From the NCBI GenBank assembly GCA_049663345.1, contig JBATDG010000014.1:159707-223706 (forward strand): DNA of 64,000 nucleotides, in the 5' to 3' direction. The stretch's first letter is position 1. Each line of letters opens with the position of its first letter. Below the pieces are notes generated by a model that had not been told where the DNA came from, ran no database searches, and was given only the letters and a program-made list of their open reading frames with translations. Position numbers and translations under genes: made by a program. This DNA is from SZUA-365 sp049663345 (GTDB lineage: Bacteria > Bacteroidota > Ignavibacteria > SZUA-365). This document shows positions 33,171 through 41,932 of this stretch, piece after piece.

Positions 33171-34739
33171 ATGAACGTTGAATTATACTGGCTATTGCCA
33201 ACCATAGTAGGCCTCAGCGCCTTGTTCTTGTTTCTTGGTTGGTTTATAGCCTCCCGCGTCGGACAGAATAAACTCACAGCTGCGGAGGATCGCGCTCGTG
33301 AGATTTTAGACGCAGCCGAGAAAGATGCAGAACATGTAAAGAAAGAAAAACTGCTTGAGGTCAAAGACGAGCTGTTCAATAAAAAACAGGAAATCGAAAA
33401 AGAACTCAACCGGCAGCGGAATAAACTGCATACTCGTGAGAAACAACTCACCAGCAAGGAAGAAAATCTGACTGGCCGATCGGAACTTCTCGACGCCCAG
33501 GAAGGGAAGATCAAGAATATCGAGGATCGCCTGCAGACCAAGGAACTCGAACTCAAAGAGCGCCAGGAACGTGTGCAGCTCATTCTGCAGGAGCAGACAG
33601 AAAAGCTCGAACGAGTTTCAGGTATGTCGCGAGACGATGCGCGCACTCTCCTTATTGAAAACATGACGAACGACGCGAAGCTTCTGGCGGCTCAGCAGCT
33701 GAAGGAAATACGCGACGAAATGAAGGGAACGGCAAAGAAAGAAGCTCAACGCGTAATTCTTCAGGCCATCCAGCGAACCGCCTCAGACCATTCGGTTGAA
33801 ACCACGGTAAGTGTTTTGAATCTGGCGAGTGAGGATATGAAAGGCCGCATCATCGGCCGCGAAGGTCGAAATATTCGGGCCTTTGAGGCGGCGACTGGCA
33901 TCGATGTCATCGTCGACGATACGCCTGAAGCGGTCATTCTTTCCGGTTTCGATCCCTTCCGACGCGAAGTTGCACGCATGGCGCTCGAAGCACTCATGGC
34001 TGACGGACGCATTCATCCAGCACGTATCGAGGAAGTAGTCGAGAAGGTGCGCAAGGATCTGGAAGAAGAGATCTTCCGGGTGGGTGAAAACACTCTGCTT
34101 GATGTAGGCATTCATAACGCGCATGCCGAGATTAAGCGTCTTGTCGGCAAGATGAAATTTCGCTCCAGCTACGGACAGAATCTTCTGCAGCATTCTACAG
34201 AAGTCGCCTGGCTCTGTGGCATCATGGCTGCTGAACTAGGACTCGATGCGAAACTCGCCACCCGTGCAGGAATGCTGCATGATATAGGCAAATGCCTCGA
34301 CCGCAACATTGAGGGTCCACATGCCTTATTGGGCATGGAGCTTGCAAAGAAATTCCGTGAGCACCCGATTATCATCAACGCTATCGGCTCCCATCACGAC
34401 GATATTCCGATGGACTCCCCGTACGCGCCGCTCGTTCAGGCAGCGGATGCTATCAGCGGCGCCCGTCCGGGTGCCCGCCGCGAATCGCTGGAAGGGTATG
34501 TCAAGCGACTCGAAAAATTGGAGACGATCGCCACCGGTTTCGAAGGAGTTGCAAAGACATACGCAATTCAGGCCGGCCGCGAAGTACGAGTCATGGTCGA
34601 ACATGACCGCGTCGACGACACGCTCGCCGATCAGCTCGCCACTGACATTGCGGAAAAAATCCAAAATGAAATGGAATACCCCGGTCAGATCAAGGTAACT
34701 GTGATTCGTGAAAAACGTTCAATCGCTTTTGCCAAATAA
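33171..34739 (+). CDS. rny: Ribonuclease Y
   Basis: RNase Y is a membrane-anchored endoribonuclease that starts mRNA decay. The 522-residue protein has an N-terminal membrane helix (about 5-27), a long charged coiled coil (about 40-190), a KH RNA-binding domain (MKGRIIGREGRNIRAFEAAT, about 223-242) and a catalytic HD domain (LHDIGK near 367, then SHHDD). The start is the ATG at 33171 with TGGAGGA 8 bases upstream; a TTG at 33168 would add one residue. The gene begins 20 bases after the T-run of the ncRNA candidate, so it may depend on readthrough. Confidence 0.97.
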   Translation: MNVELYWLLPTIVGLSALFLFLGWFIASRVGQNKLTAAEDRAREILDAAEKDAEHVKKEKLLEVKDELFNKKQEIEKELNRQRNKLHTREKQLTSKEENLTGRSELLDAQEGKIKNIEDRLQTKELELKERQERVQLILQEQTEKLERVSGMSRDDARTLLIENMTNDAKLLAAQQLKEIRDEMKGTAKKEAQRVILQAIQRTASDHSVETTVSVLNLASEDMKGRIIGREGRNIRAFEAATGIDVIVDDTPEAVILSGFDPFRREVARMALEALMADGRIHPARIEEVVEKVRKDLEEEIFRVGENTLLDVGIHNAHAEIKRLVGKMKFRSSYGQNLLQHSTEVAWLCGIMAAELGLDAKLATRAGMLHDIGKCLDRNIEGPHALLGMELAKKFREHPIIINAIGSHHDDIPMDSPYAPLVQAADAISGARPGARRESLEGYVKRLEKLETIATGFEGVAKTYAIQAGREVRVMVEHDRVDDTLADQLATDIAEKIQNEMEYPGQIKVTVIREKRSIAFAK

Positions 34740-34755
34740 GTGAGACGAGAGCTTA

Positions 34756-35388
34756 ATGACAACGTCACAAATGGAGCCGCTGTTAATCGGCCTTACCGGC
34801 AGCATCGGCGCAGGTAAAAGTACTGTTGCCTCACTGATCAGGGAAGACTATCCTGTTCTCGACACGGACCGCATCGCACGCGACCTTATGGAAAGCGACG
34901 AGGCGGTCCGTGCCGCGTTGACGGAGCGCTTCGGTGTACAGACCTATCTTTCCGACGGAACTCTGGACCGGGCTTTTCTGGCTTCGCTGGTTTTTGACGA
35001 CTCTGCCAAGCTGCGTGCACTCAACGAAATCGTGCATCCTCCTACCATGCAGCTCGTTGAAAAAATGGCGCTGGAGCTTCATGCGGAAGGACATCGGCTG
35101 GTCTTTGTGGAATCCGCCATCATATTCGAAGTGGGTATTGAAGAGGCCTTCGATTACACCGTGGCTGTCGTGGCTGAAACCGAGCTCACTATCGACCGGA
35201 TTATGGCGAGAGACTCATCGGATCGACAGGCCGCTCTCAGCCGGCTGCGCCATCAGCTTCCACCGGAAGGCAAATCCGGACTGGCAGACTTCACGATCCG
35301 AAATAACGGGAGTCTTGAACAGCTTCAGCGTGCCGCTGCGTCGATTATTCTGATTCTCTCTCGTCTGGGGAAGCGGCAGCCGTCATGA
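34756..35388 (+). CDS. coaE: Dephospho-CoA kinase
   Basis: CoaE phosphorylates dephospho-CoA at the ribose 3'-OH, the last step of CoA synthesis. The 210-residue P-loop kinase has IGLTGSIGAGKSTVASLI (Walker A, residues 12-29), DTDRIARDLM and the conserved EIVHPPTM segment. FVESAIIFEVGIEEAFDYTV and a lid region with RIMARDSSDRQAALSR complete it. Length is normal. Its stop overlaps the ATG of a small downstream ORF (ATGA). Confidence 0.95.
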   Translation: MTTSQMEPLLIGLTGSIGAGKSTVASLIREDYPVLDTDRIARDLMESDEAVRAALTERFGVQTYLSDGTLDRAFLASLVFDDSAKLRALNEIVHPPTMQLVEKMALELHAEGHRLVFVESAIIFEVGIEEAFDYTVAVVAETELTIDRIMARDSSDRQAALSRLRHQLPPEGKSGLADFTIRNNGSLEQLQRAAASIILILSRLGKRQPS

Positions 35389-35513
35389 CAGCGCTTTTCG
35401 ATCGCGATCGGGTAATGCGTCTCCTTCCGCCTCTGAACCTCAACAGTCAGCACATAGAAGAAGCTCTCACGCTTCTCCGTAATGCGTTTGTTCATTTGAC
35501 TTTATCTGCCTGA
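35385..35513 (+). CDS. 42-residue ORF resembling the C-terminal tail of class III aminotransferases
   Basis: This short frame starts at an ATG overlapping the coaE stop (ATGA) and ends in TGA at 35511-35513. Its product (MTALFDRDRV, then MRLLPPLNLNSQHIEEALTLL) closely resembles the last helix-strand-helix of acetylornithine/ornithine-type PLP aminotransferases, where an arginine-leucine-proline-proline segment is followed by an amphipathic helix. No other part of such an enzyme is encoded upstream, where coaE is intact. It could be the remnant of a deleted gene, a recombination scar, or a coupled small protein. The aminotransferase resemblance is from family knowledge, not a search. Confidence 0.5.
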   Translation: MTALFDRDRVMRLLPPLNLNSQHIEEALTLLRNAFVHLTLSA

Positions 35514-35535
35514 TCTCAACCGGATTGCAGCAATC

Positions 35536-37155
35536 GTGTCACCACTTCATAAGTCTGATATCCTCGTCATCGGCAGCGGCATCGCCGGACTTTTCTATAC
35601 CCTGAAAGTCGCGGACCACCGCAGCGTCGCTCTCGTGACAAAAAAAGAGACTGTCGAGTCCAATACGAACTATGCTCAGGGCGGCATCGCGTCGGTATTT
35701 TCGAATGAGGATTCCTTTCAGCTGCATATTGACGACACTTTGCAGGCAGGCGCGGGACTCTGTCATCGCAATATCGTCGAGATAGTTGTCCTCGAAGGCC
35801 CGGCTCTCGTGCGTGATTTGCTCAAACTGGGAGTCGATTTCACTACAAAAGATGATCCTGACGCACTTCATCTTGGCCGCGAGGGGGGACATTCACGCCA
35901 CAGGATCGTTCATGCAAAGGATTTTACGGGAAGAGAAATAGAACGCGTACTGGTGGATGCTGTGCGCCAGCATCCGAATGTCACGGTGTACGAAGATCAT
36001 ATCGCTATTGACCTGATCACTCAGCACAATCTTGCGGAAAAGCCGCCTCTTTATCCTGGAGACGTTCGCTGCTGGGGAGCCTATGTTCTCAACAAATTGA
36101 CCGGGGAAGTTGAGCAGTTCTTCGCCAACAGTACGGTGATAACCGCCGGTGGATGCGGACAGGTATATCTCCATACTACCAATCCGGAAATAGCGACAGG
36201 TGACGGAATCGCCATGGCATACCGAGCCGGCGCGAAAGTCGCCAACATGGAATTCATTCAATTTCATCCAACGACGCTCAATCATCCGCAGGCACGATCC
36301 TTTCTCATCTCGGAGGCAGTGCGCGGCTTTGGCGCCGTGCTGCGAAATCGTGCCGGCGAACGCTTCATGGAGAAATATGATTCGCGCCTCGAACTGGCGC
36401 CAAGGGATATCGTCGCACGCGCCATCGACAGCGAGCTCAAACGAAGCGGTGATGAGAGCGTCTATCTGGATCTGAGACATCTCGATGCACAGGAAGTGCG
36501 TTCTTCCTTCCCGAGCATTTACGAGAAGTGCCTTCAGGTAAATCTCGATATCACAACGGATTTGGTCCCCGTCGTTCCAGCCGCACATTACACCTGCGGC
36601 GGGGTCGTGAGCGATCCGCACGGACGCACCAGCATCAAGGCACTTTATGTCGCGGGGGAGAGCGCGATGACGGGTCTGCACGGTGCAAATCGCCTGGCCA
36701 GCAATTCACTGCTTGAAGCACTGGTCTTTGCCAATAGAGCAGCGCAGACTTCGCTTTCCGAATGCTTTGACGCTCCGCCTTGTGAAGCGATCTCCGAGTG
36801 GGATGACAGCGGAACCTATAATACGGATGAATGGGTGTTGATCTCACATAACCGGAAAGAAGTCCGAACGCTGATGTGGGATTACGTAGGGATCGTGAGA
36901 TCTTCATTGCGCCTCCAGCGTGCGCGCCGCAGAATAGACCTGCTGAAGAACGAGGTGGAGGATTTCTACAAACGCACAAGCGTTTCCGAAAAATTGATTC
37001 AGCTGCGGAATATCACTTTGTTGGCGAGCCTTATTATTGAAAGCGCCCTGCGCCGTAACGAAAGCCGCGGCCTTCATTTCACCACTGATTTTCCGGATCC
37101 TGACCCGACGATGGAGCAGCAGGACACCATTCTGTCAGTGTTCGATTCCCCGTGA
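35536..37155 (+). CDS. nadB: L-aspartate oxidase
   Basis: NadB oxidises L-aspartate to iminoaspartate, the first step of de novo NAD synthesis. The 539-residue flavoprotein has the FAD-binding DILVIGSGIAGLFYTLKVA at residues 8-26, NYAQGGIASVF, the substrate-region EGGHSRHRIVHAKDFTGREI and AGGCGQVYLHTTNPEIATGD. FIQFHPTTL, the capping SEAVRGFGAVLRN and the C-terminal helical domain follow (RNEVEDFYKRT-type). The start is GTG at 35536, 22 bases after the short aminotransferase-tail ORF. nadA and nadC are not in the window. Confidence 0.94.
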   Translation: MSPLHKSDILVIGSGIAGLFYTLKVADHRSVALVTKKETVESNTNYAQGGIASVFSNEDSFQLHIDDTLQAGAGLCHRNIVEIVVLEGPALVRDLLKLGVDFTTKDDPDALHLGREGGHSRHRIVHAKDFTGREIERVLVDAVRQHPNVTVYEDHIAIDLITQHNLAEKPPLYPGDVRCWGAYVLNKLTGEVEQFFANSTVITAGGCGQVYLHTTNPEIATGDGIAMAYRAGAKVANMEFIQFHPTTLNHPQARSFLISEAVRGFGAVLRNRAGERFMEKYDSRLELAPRDIVARAIDSELKRSGDESVYLDLRHLDAQEVRSSFPSIYEKCLQVNLDITTDLVPVVPAAHYTCGGVVSDPHGRTSIKALYVAGESAMTGLHGANRLASNSLLEALVFANRAAQTSLSECFDAPPCEAISEWDDSGTYNTDEWVLISHNRKEVRTLMWDYVGIVRSSLRLQRARRRIDLLKNEVEDFYKRTSVSEKLIQLRNITLLASLIIESALRRNESRGLHFTTDFPDPDPTMEQQDTILSVFDSP

Positions 37156-37182
37156 TTATCCTAAAATTTCAATTGAAATGGT

Positions 37183-38394
37183 ATGTCCTTAACCTCTGAA
37201 ATCACAATTTTTACCGTCGGCCAGCTCACGCGGCTTATCAAGAATACGCTTGAGGATACTTTTGGCGCGGTGACTGTGAGCGGAGAAATTTCAAACTTTG
37301 TTAAGCACAGTTCGGGACATTGGTATTTCACACTGAAAGACGCCAACGCTCAGCTTTCAGGCGTCATGTTCCGCGGGAACGCGATGGGTACATTTTTTCG
37401 TCCCCAAAACGGAATGGAAGTCGTCTGCCGCGGACGGCTCACGGTGTACGAGCCTCGCGGAAATTATCAGATCGTGGTAACCGACATGCAGCCTCGCGGC
37501 GAGGGGGCCCTGCAGGTGGCATTTGAAAAGCTCAAACGCAAGCTCTTCGAGGAAGGCTTGTTCGAAGACGCTCGCAAGCAGCCGATCCCGACATACCCCG
37601 ACACCATCGCGGTAGTCACTTCGCCGACAGGCGCGGCCATCCGCGATATCATCAGCGTCATCCGGCGCCGCAATCCATCAGTACAGCTGCTTATCGTTCC
37701 CGTGCAGGTTCAGGGAGCCGGAGCTGCCGAAAAAATCGCCGAGGCCCTGGCTCTGTGCAACGAGTACGGGAAAATCGATCTGATCATCACCGGACGGGGA
37801 GGAGGTTCGATTGAAGACCTGTGGGCCTTCAACGAAGAGGTCGTTGCGCGTGCCATCGTGAGCTCCCGGATCCCGGTTGTCAGCGCAGTCGGCCATGAAG
37901 TGGATTTTACCATTGCGGATTTCGTCGCCGATCTTCGTGCCGCCACACCATCGGTAGCCGGAGAGCTTGTCGTAAGGACGAAGGAAGAAATGTTGGCGCA
38001 GGTAAAAAGCATTGCGCACAGCGCAGGGAAATTCGTAGATTTAAGGATGCGTGCCCGGAGGCATCTGTTGCGTACCATGCTTGCCGACCGCGCATTTTCT
38101 CGTCTCGACGGACGCCTTCGCAGTTCCGAGCAGCTTCTTGATGATAGACTGGATCGGCTGCATCGAGTGTCCGCTCGCAACTTTGAGAAGCGTGAGCATG
38201 CACTGCAGATACTGCGGGAGAAGCTCGCGGCACATAACCCCGAGCATTTTTTCAAACGCGGAGCAGTACTGCTTTCTCTCAATGAAAAACCAATAACCAG
38301 TGTGCGTCAGCTCAGCGCGGGCGACACAATTTCGCTGCGGTTGCGGGACGGATCCGCCGACGCCACCGTTTCACAGACAAAACACCATGAGTAA
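37183..38394 (+). CDS. xseA: Exodeoxyribonuclease VII large subunit
   Basis: XseA is the catalytic subunit of exonuclease VII, which degrades single-stranded DNA. The 403-residue protein has an N-terminal OB fold (VSGEISNFVKHSSGHWYFTL), followed by the nuclease core (VTSPTGAAIRDIISVIRRRN; IITGRGGGSIEDLWAFNEE; VSAVGHEVDFTIADFVAD). A long helical C-terminal part is rich in R and L. It overlaps xseB by 8 bases, the usual coupling that keeps subunit ratio. Confidence 0.96.
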   Translation: MSLTSEITIFTVGQLTRLIKNTLEDTFGAVTVSGEISNFVKHSSGHWYFTLKDANAQLSGVMFRGNAMGTFFRPQNGMEVVCRGRLTVYEPRGNYQIVVTDMQPRGEGALQVAFEKLKRKLFEEGLFEDARKQPIPTYPDTIAVVTSPTGAAIRDIISVIRRRNPSVQLLIVPVQVQGAGAAEKIAEALALCNEYGKIDLIITGRGGGSIEDLWAFNEEVVARAIVSSRIPVVSAVGHEVDFTIADFVADLRAATPSVAGELVVRTKEEMLAQVKSIAHSAGKFVDLRMRARRHLLRTMLADRAFSRLDGRLRSSEQLLDDRLDRLHRVSARNFEKREHALQILREKLAAHNPEHFFKRGAVLLSLNEKPITSVRQLSAGDTISLRLRDGSADATVSQTKHHE

Positions 38395-38620
38395 AAAAAC
38401 TACAGGCGGATTTGAAGTTTCCGTCGAACGATTGAACGAAATCGTCAGATCACTTGATGCGGATGAGACAACTCTGGATGACAGCATCAAATTGTTTGCC
38501 GAAGGAATTGATATCGCTGAAAAATGTGTTAAAGATCTTTCAGATGCACAGACCCGCATCAAAGAGCTTCGCAAGCGTTCGGACGGTGTGTTCGAACAGC
38601 TCGACTTTGACGAGGAATAA
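38387..38620 (+). CDS. xseB: Exodeoxyribonuclease VII small subunit
   Basis: From the ATG at 38387 the protein has 77 residues and the three-helix XseB fold. FEVSVERLNEIVRSLDADET is followed by TLDDSIKLFAEGIDIAEKCV and a C-terminal helix with acidic tail (FEQLDFDEE). Several small subunits wrap the helical stalk of XseA. The start codon lies inside the last codons of xseA. A longer upstream frame exists but would place a Cys/Arg-rich stretch ahead of the conserved domain. Confidence 0.94.
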   Translation: MSKKTTGGFEVSVERLNEIVRSLDADETTLDDSIKLFAEGIDIAEKCVKDLSDAQTRIKELRKRSDGVFEQLDFDEE

Positions 38621-38625
38621 GTACT

Positions 38626-40572
38626 GTGTCATCTACTGGAAAGCCAATGACTGATAAACTCAATACACCACTTCTCGACAAGATTGACGACCCTTCGGAT
38701 CTCCGAAAACTCGACATCAATGACTTGCGTACCGTTTCCGCGGAGATTCGGGATTTTCTGATTGACGCTGTGTCGCGAACTGGCGGACATCTCGGTGCCG
38801 GCCTCGGTACTGTCGAACTCGCTGTTGCCCTGCATTTTGCGTTCAAGACCCCGGAAGACAGGGTGATCTGGGATGTCGGTCATCAGGCGTATCCGCATAA
38901 AATACTCACGGGACGAAAGGAACGCTTTCACACAATCAGACAGTACGGCGGCATAAGCGGATTTTTAAAACGGAAAGAAAGTCCCTACGACGTTTTCGGT
39001 GCGGGGCATGCGACGACGTCCATTTCTGCGGCGCTAGGCATTGCTACGGCGCGTGATTTCGAGGGTGAGGACTACAAGGTCGTTGCCGTCATCGGCGACG
39101 GTTCGATGACCGGTGGAATGGCCTACGAAGCCATGAACAATTGCGGCCTTCTCAAGAAAAACATGATTGTTGTGCTCAACGACAACAACATGTCCATTTC
39201 ACCGAACGTATGGGCGCTGTCCAATTACTTCAACGGACTGATTGCATCGCCGACCTATAATCGATTCCGCGCCAATGTATGGGATCTCGCCGGGAAATTC
39301 GATCATCTCGGAGATCGATTCCGTAAGGTCGCCGCGCGTCTCGAAGGTGGTATCAAGGCAGTGGTCACTCCAGGTATGCTATTCGAAGCGCTCGGCTTCC
39401 GATACTTCGGCCCGATCAATGGTCACAATGTCGTCTCGCTCGTAAAAATTTTCGAAGAGGTGCAGGATTGGCCTGGACCTGTTCTTGTCCATGTCGTCAC
39501 CCAAAAAGGCAAAGGCTACGCGCCCGCTGAGAATGACGAAATGAATCTGCATGGTGTCACGCCTTTTGACAAGATCACCGGCAAGGCGCCGAGTAAACCT
39601 CTTGCTGCGAAAAGCTACACTGCAATCTTTGCCGATGCGCTGGTTGAAATCGTTAAATCGCGGAAAAATGTAGTCGGCATAACTGCAGCCATGGGTTCAG
39701 GCACGGGATTGGACAAACTGCAGGAAGAAGTACCCGACAAATATTTCGATGTCGGCATCGCCGAGCAGCATGCTGTGACCTTTGCCGCCGGCATGGCGAT
39801 CGAGGGATATATTCCTGTCGCAGCAATTTACTCCACTTTCCTTCAGCGAGCTTTTGATCAGATTGTTCACGATGTCGCCATCCAGGACCTCCACGTCGTT
39901 TTTGCAATCGACAGAGGCGGGCTCGTCGGCGCCGACGGTCCCACACATCATGGCGCTTATGATCTGAGCTACCTCCGGTCTATTCCCGGCATGGTAATCA
40001 TGGCTCCCGCCGATGAGCAGGAGCTTCGTGATATGCTCTTCACAGCCGTTGAGTACGGAAAGGGTCCGATCGCACTGCGCTATCCTCGCGGCAACGCTAT
40101 CGGCATGCAGCTGCGCGACGGTTTCCAGAGGCTGGACATAGGCAAGGGAAAGATAGTAAGGGAAGGTGCGGATATCGCCATGCTAGCCGTCGGCAACATG
40201 GTGCAGAATGCCGAAAAAGCGGCGGACCTGCTTTCAAACAGTGGGGTCCGGGCGGCTGTGGTCAACATGCGCTTTGTCAAACCACTGGACACCGCATTAC
40301 TCGATGATATTTTCGCCCGCTATAAATACGTGCTGACTATCGAAGACAATAGCGTACTGGGCGGATTTGGGAGTGCGGTATCTGAATATTTGACTTCACG
40401 GAGAGTGCAGGGAGTCTATTTGCAGATTCATGGCATCCCTGACGAATTCATCGAACACGGCTCGCAGGAAGAGCTTCAGCGCAGCATTAATCTCGATCCA
40501 TTGGGCATCGCCAGAACCGCTGGCGCGATGTGCGGTATCGAACTCACCGCCCCCATCGAGAAAACCGCCTAA
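38626..40572 (+). CDS. dxs: 1-deoxy-D-xylulose-5-phosphate synthase
   Basis: Dxs joins pyruvate and glyceraldehyde 3-phosphate to form DXP, the entry to the MEP isoprenoid pathway and a precursor of thiamine and of PLP via PdxJ. The 648-residue thiamine-diphosphate enzyme has GGHLGAGLGTVELAVALH and VGHQAYPHKILTGR, then the ThDP motif GDGSMTGGMAYEAMN with NDNNMSIS. The pyrimidine-binding domain (VGIAEQHAVTFAAGMA, DRGGLVGADGPTHHG) and the transketolase C-domain follow. The start given is GTG at 38626; ATG at 38647 would shorten it by 7 residues. It lies 5 bases after xseB. Confidence 0.97.
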   Translation: MSSTGKPMTDKLNTPLLDKIDDPSDLRKLDINDLRTVSAEIRDFLIDAVSRTGGHLGAGLGTVELAVALHFAFKTPEDRVIWDVGHQAYPHKILTGRKERFHTIRQYGGISGFLKRKESPYDVFGAGHATTSISAALGIATARDFEGEDYKVVAVIGDGSMTGGMAYEAMNNCGLLKKNMIVVLNDNNMSISPNVWALSNYFNGLIASPTYNRFRANVWDLAGKFDHLGDRFRKVAARLEGGIKAVVTPGMLFEALGFRYFGPINGHNVVSLVKIFEEVQDWPGPVLVHVVTQKGKGYAPAENDEMNLHGVTPFDKITGKAPSKPLAAKSYTAIFADALVEIVKSRKNVVGITAAMGSGTGLDKLQEEVPDKYFDVGIAEQHAVTFAAGMAIEGYIPVAAIYSTFLQRAFDQIVHDVAIQDLHVVFAIDRGGLVGADGPTHHGAYDLSYLRSIPGMVIMAPADEQELRDMLFTAVEYGKGPIALRYPRGNAIGMQLRDGFQRLDIGKGKIVREGADIAMLAVGNMVQNAEKAADLLSNSGVRAAVVNMRFVKPLDTALLDDIFARYKYVLTIEDNSVLGGFGSAVSEYLTSRRVQGVYLQIHGIPDEFIEHGSQEELQRSINLDPLGIARTAGAMCGIELTAPIEKTA

Positions 40573-40586
40573 CGGATTCATTCTGC

Positions 40587-41930
40587 ATGAGAATACTCAA
40601 ACTGATTTTCATACTCGGATTCCTGTCATTATCTCAAAAGACAGTATTCGCCCAGCCGAATTCTGAAACCCTTTTGCCGGCGGATAGTTCGCGAAAGATC
40701 GCTCCCGGGATCAGCTACTCGCAGTCCTATAATTCGAAATCCCGCCTCTATGTGCATTGGGTCACGGTAGACCTGCACAATCCGCACGTTGGGGTACGTG
40801 TGGGAAAAGGACTCGACCATATTTCGGGTCTCGAACGCGTCTACAGCATCCTCGACCGCTACGACACTTCTTTTACAAACGTGAGAGCCGTCGCCGGTAC
40901 AAACGCGAATTTCTGGAAGGCCGGAACGCTGCATCCAATGGGACCGACAGTGAGCGACGGTGAAATTCTGATTTCCGACAAATATAAAAACTGGTCCTCC
41001 GTTGCATTCACCGACCGCGGGGAAGTTGTCATCGACACGTTCTCGCTGAAGGTTTCCGTGCTTTCACGGCTTGGCTATATTCCTGTTTCACGAATGAACC
41101 GCCGAGTCGATTCCACAGAAATCGTGCTTTACACAAGCTTTTTCGGGACCTCGGTGCCCTTCATCGACACAACTGGTATTCGGGAAGCTTCCCGCGACAC
41201 GATCACTGACGAGACGGAGGCAGCGATTGACACTGCCATCCTCGCCATGATGGATTCTGTATGGAATATCAGTCCGGAAAGCGGAACGTTGAAGCTGCAG
41301 TTTCGCTATCTCCGGGACCCGAGGGCCAACACAATCATTCCCTGCAAAATCACAGCGCTGGACACCGGCTTCGTAGCAATTCCTGAGGATGGGGGAGTGC
41401 TGTCGTTTGGCAGGGGACCGTTCCCTATGTTTTCATCCCTCTTCGTTGGCGACACATTCACAGTTGCCAGCCGGCTGCGGCCGATCGTTGCTTCGCCGGT
41501 AGTTCACATGACAGGCGGCACGCCGCGAATAGTTCGCAATGGCGGGGTAAGCATCGAATGGGTGCAAGAGGGATTGAAGAAAGTCCGCTTTGTGGAGGGA
41601 CACTACGGCCGCAGCGCGCTGGGAATTTCCCGCTATGGCGACACTCTGATAATGATGACAGTAGAACCCTATAGTCGGAAAGCACGCACGCGAGGCGCTT
41701 CACTCGAGACCATGGCGAAACTCATGATCGCCCGAGGTGCGTGGAATGCGTTGAATTTTGACGGCGGGAGTTCCGCCACAATGGTCGTCGAAGGAAATAC
41801 TGCGGTCCCGAGAACGGGAAATCGCGGCAGTCGGAAAATCTCCACCGCGCTTATGGTCTTTGAGCGGCTGGGAGAAATCTCCGGACAGAATCTGTTTCCG
41901 AGATTGAGAAAAATCATGCGACTGCAATAA
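40587..41930 (+). CDS. Secreted phosphodiester glycosidase (NAGPA-domain) family protein
   Basis: From the ATG at 40587 the 447-residue protein has a signal peptide (residues 1 to about 23, LGFLSLSQKTVFAQ) and a domain like the mammalian uncovering enzyme/NAGPA family. VRAVAGTNANFWKAGTLHPM contains the early conserved core. The C-terminal hallmark is ALNFDGGSSATMVVEGNTAV, followed by GNRGSRKISTALMVFER. Bacterial members are implicated in removing or processing phosphodiester-linked sugars in extracellular glycans. The central stretch (about 190-260) is a less conserved insertion. Substrate is unknown. It lies 14 bases after dxs and 2 bases before ribD. Confidence 0.87.
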   Translation: MRILKLIFILGFLSLSQKTVFAQPNSETLLPADSSRKIAPGISYSQSYNSKSRLYVHWVTVDLHNPHVGVRVGKGLDHISGLERVYSILDRYDTSFTNVRAVAGTNANFWKAGTLHPMGPTVSDGEILISDKYKNWSSVAFTDRGEVVIDTFSLKVSVLSRLGYIPVSRMNRRVDSTEIVLYTSFFGTSVPFIDTTGIREASRDTITDETEAAIDTAILAMMDSVWNISPESGTLKLQFRYLRDPRANTIIPCKITALDTGFVAIPEDGGVLSFGRGPFPMFSSLFVGDTFTVASRLRPIVASPVVHMTGGTPRIVRNGGVSIEWVQEGLKKVRFVEGHYGRSALGISRYGDTLIMMTVEPYSRKARTRGASLETMAKLMIARGAWNALNFDGGSSATMVVEGNTAVPRTGNRGSRKISTALMVFERLGEISGQNLFPRLRKIMRLQ

Positions 41931-41932
41931 TC

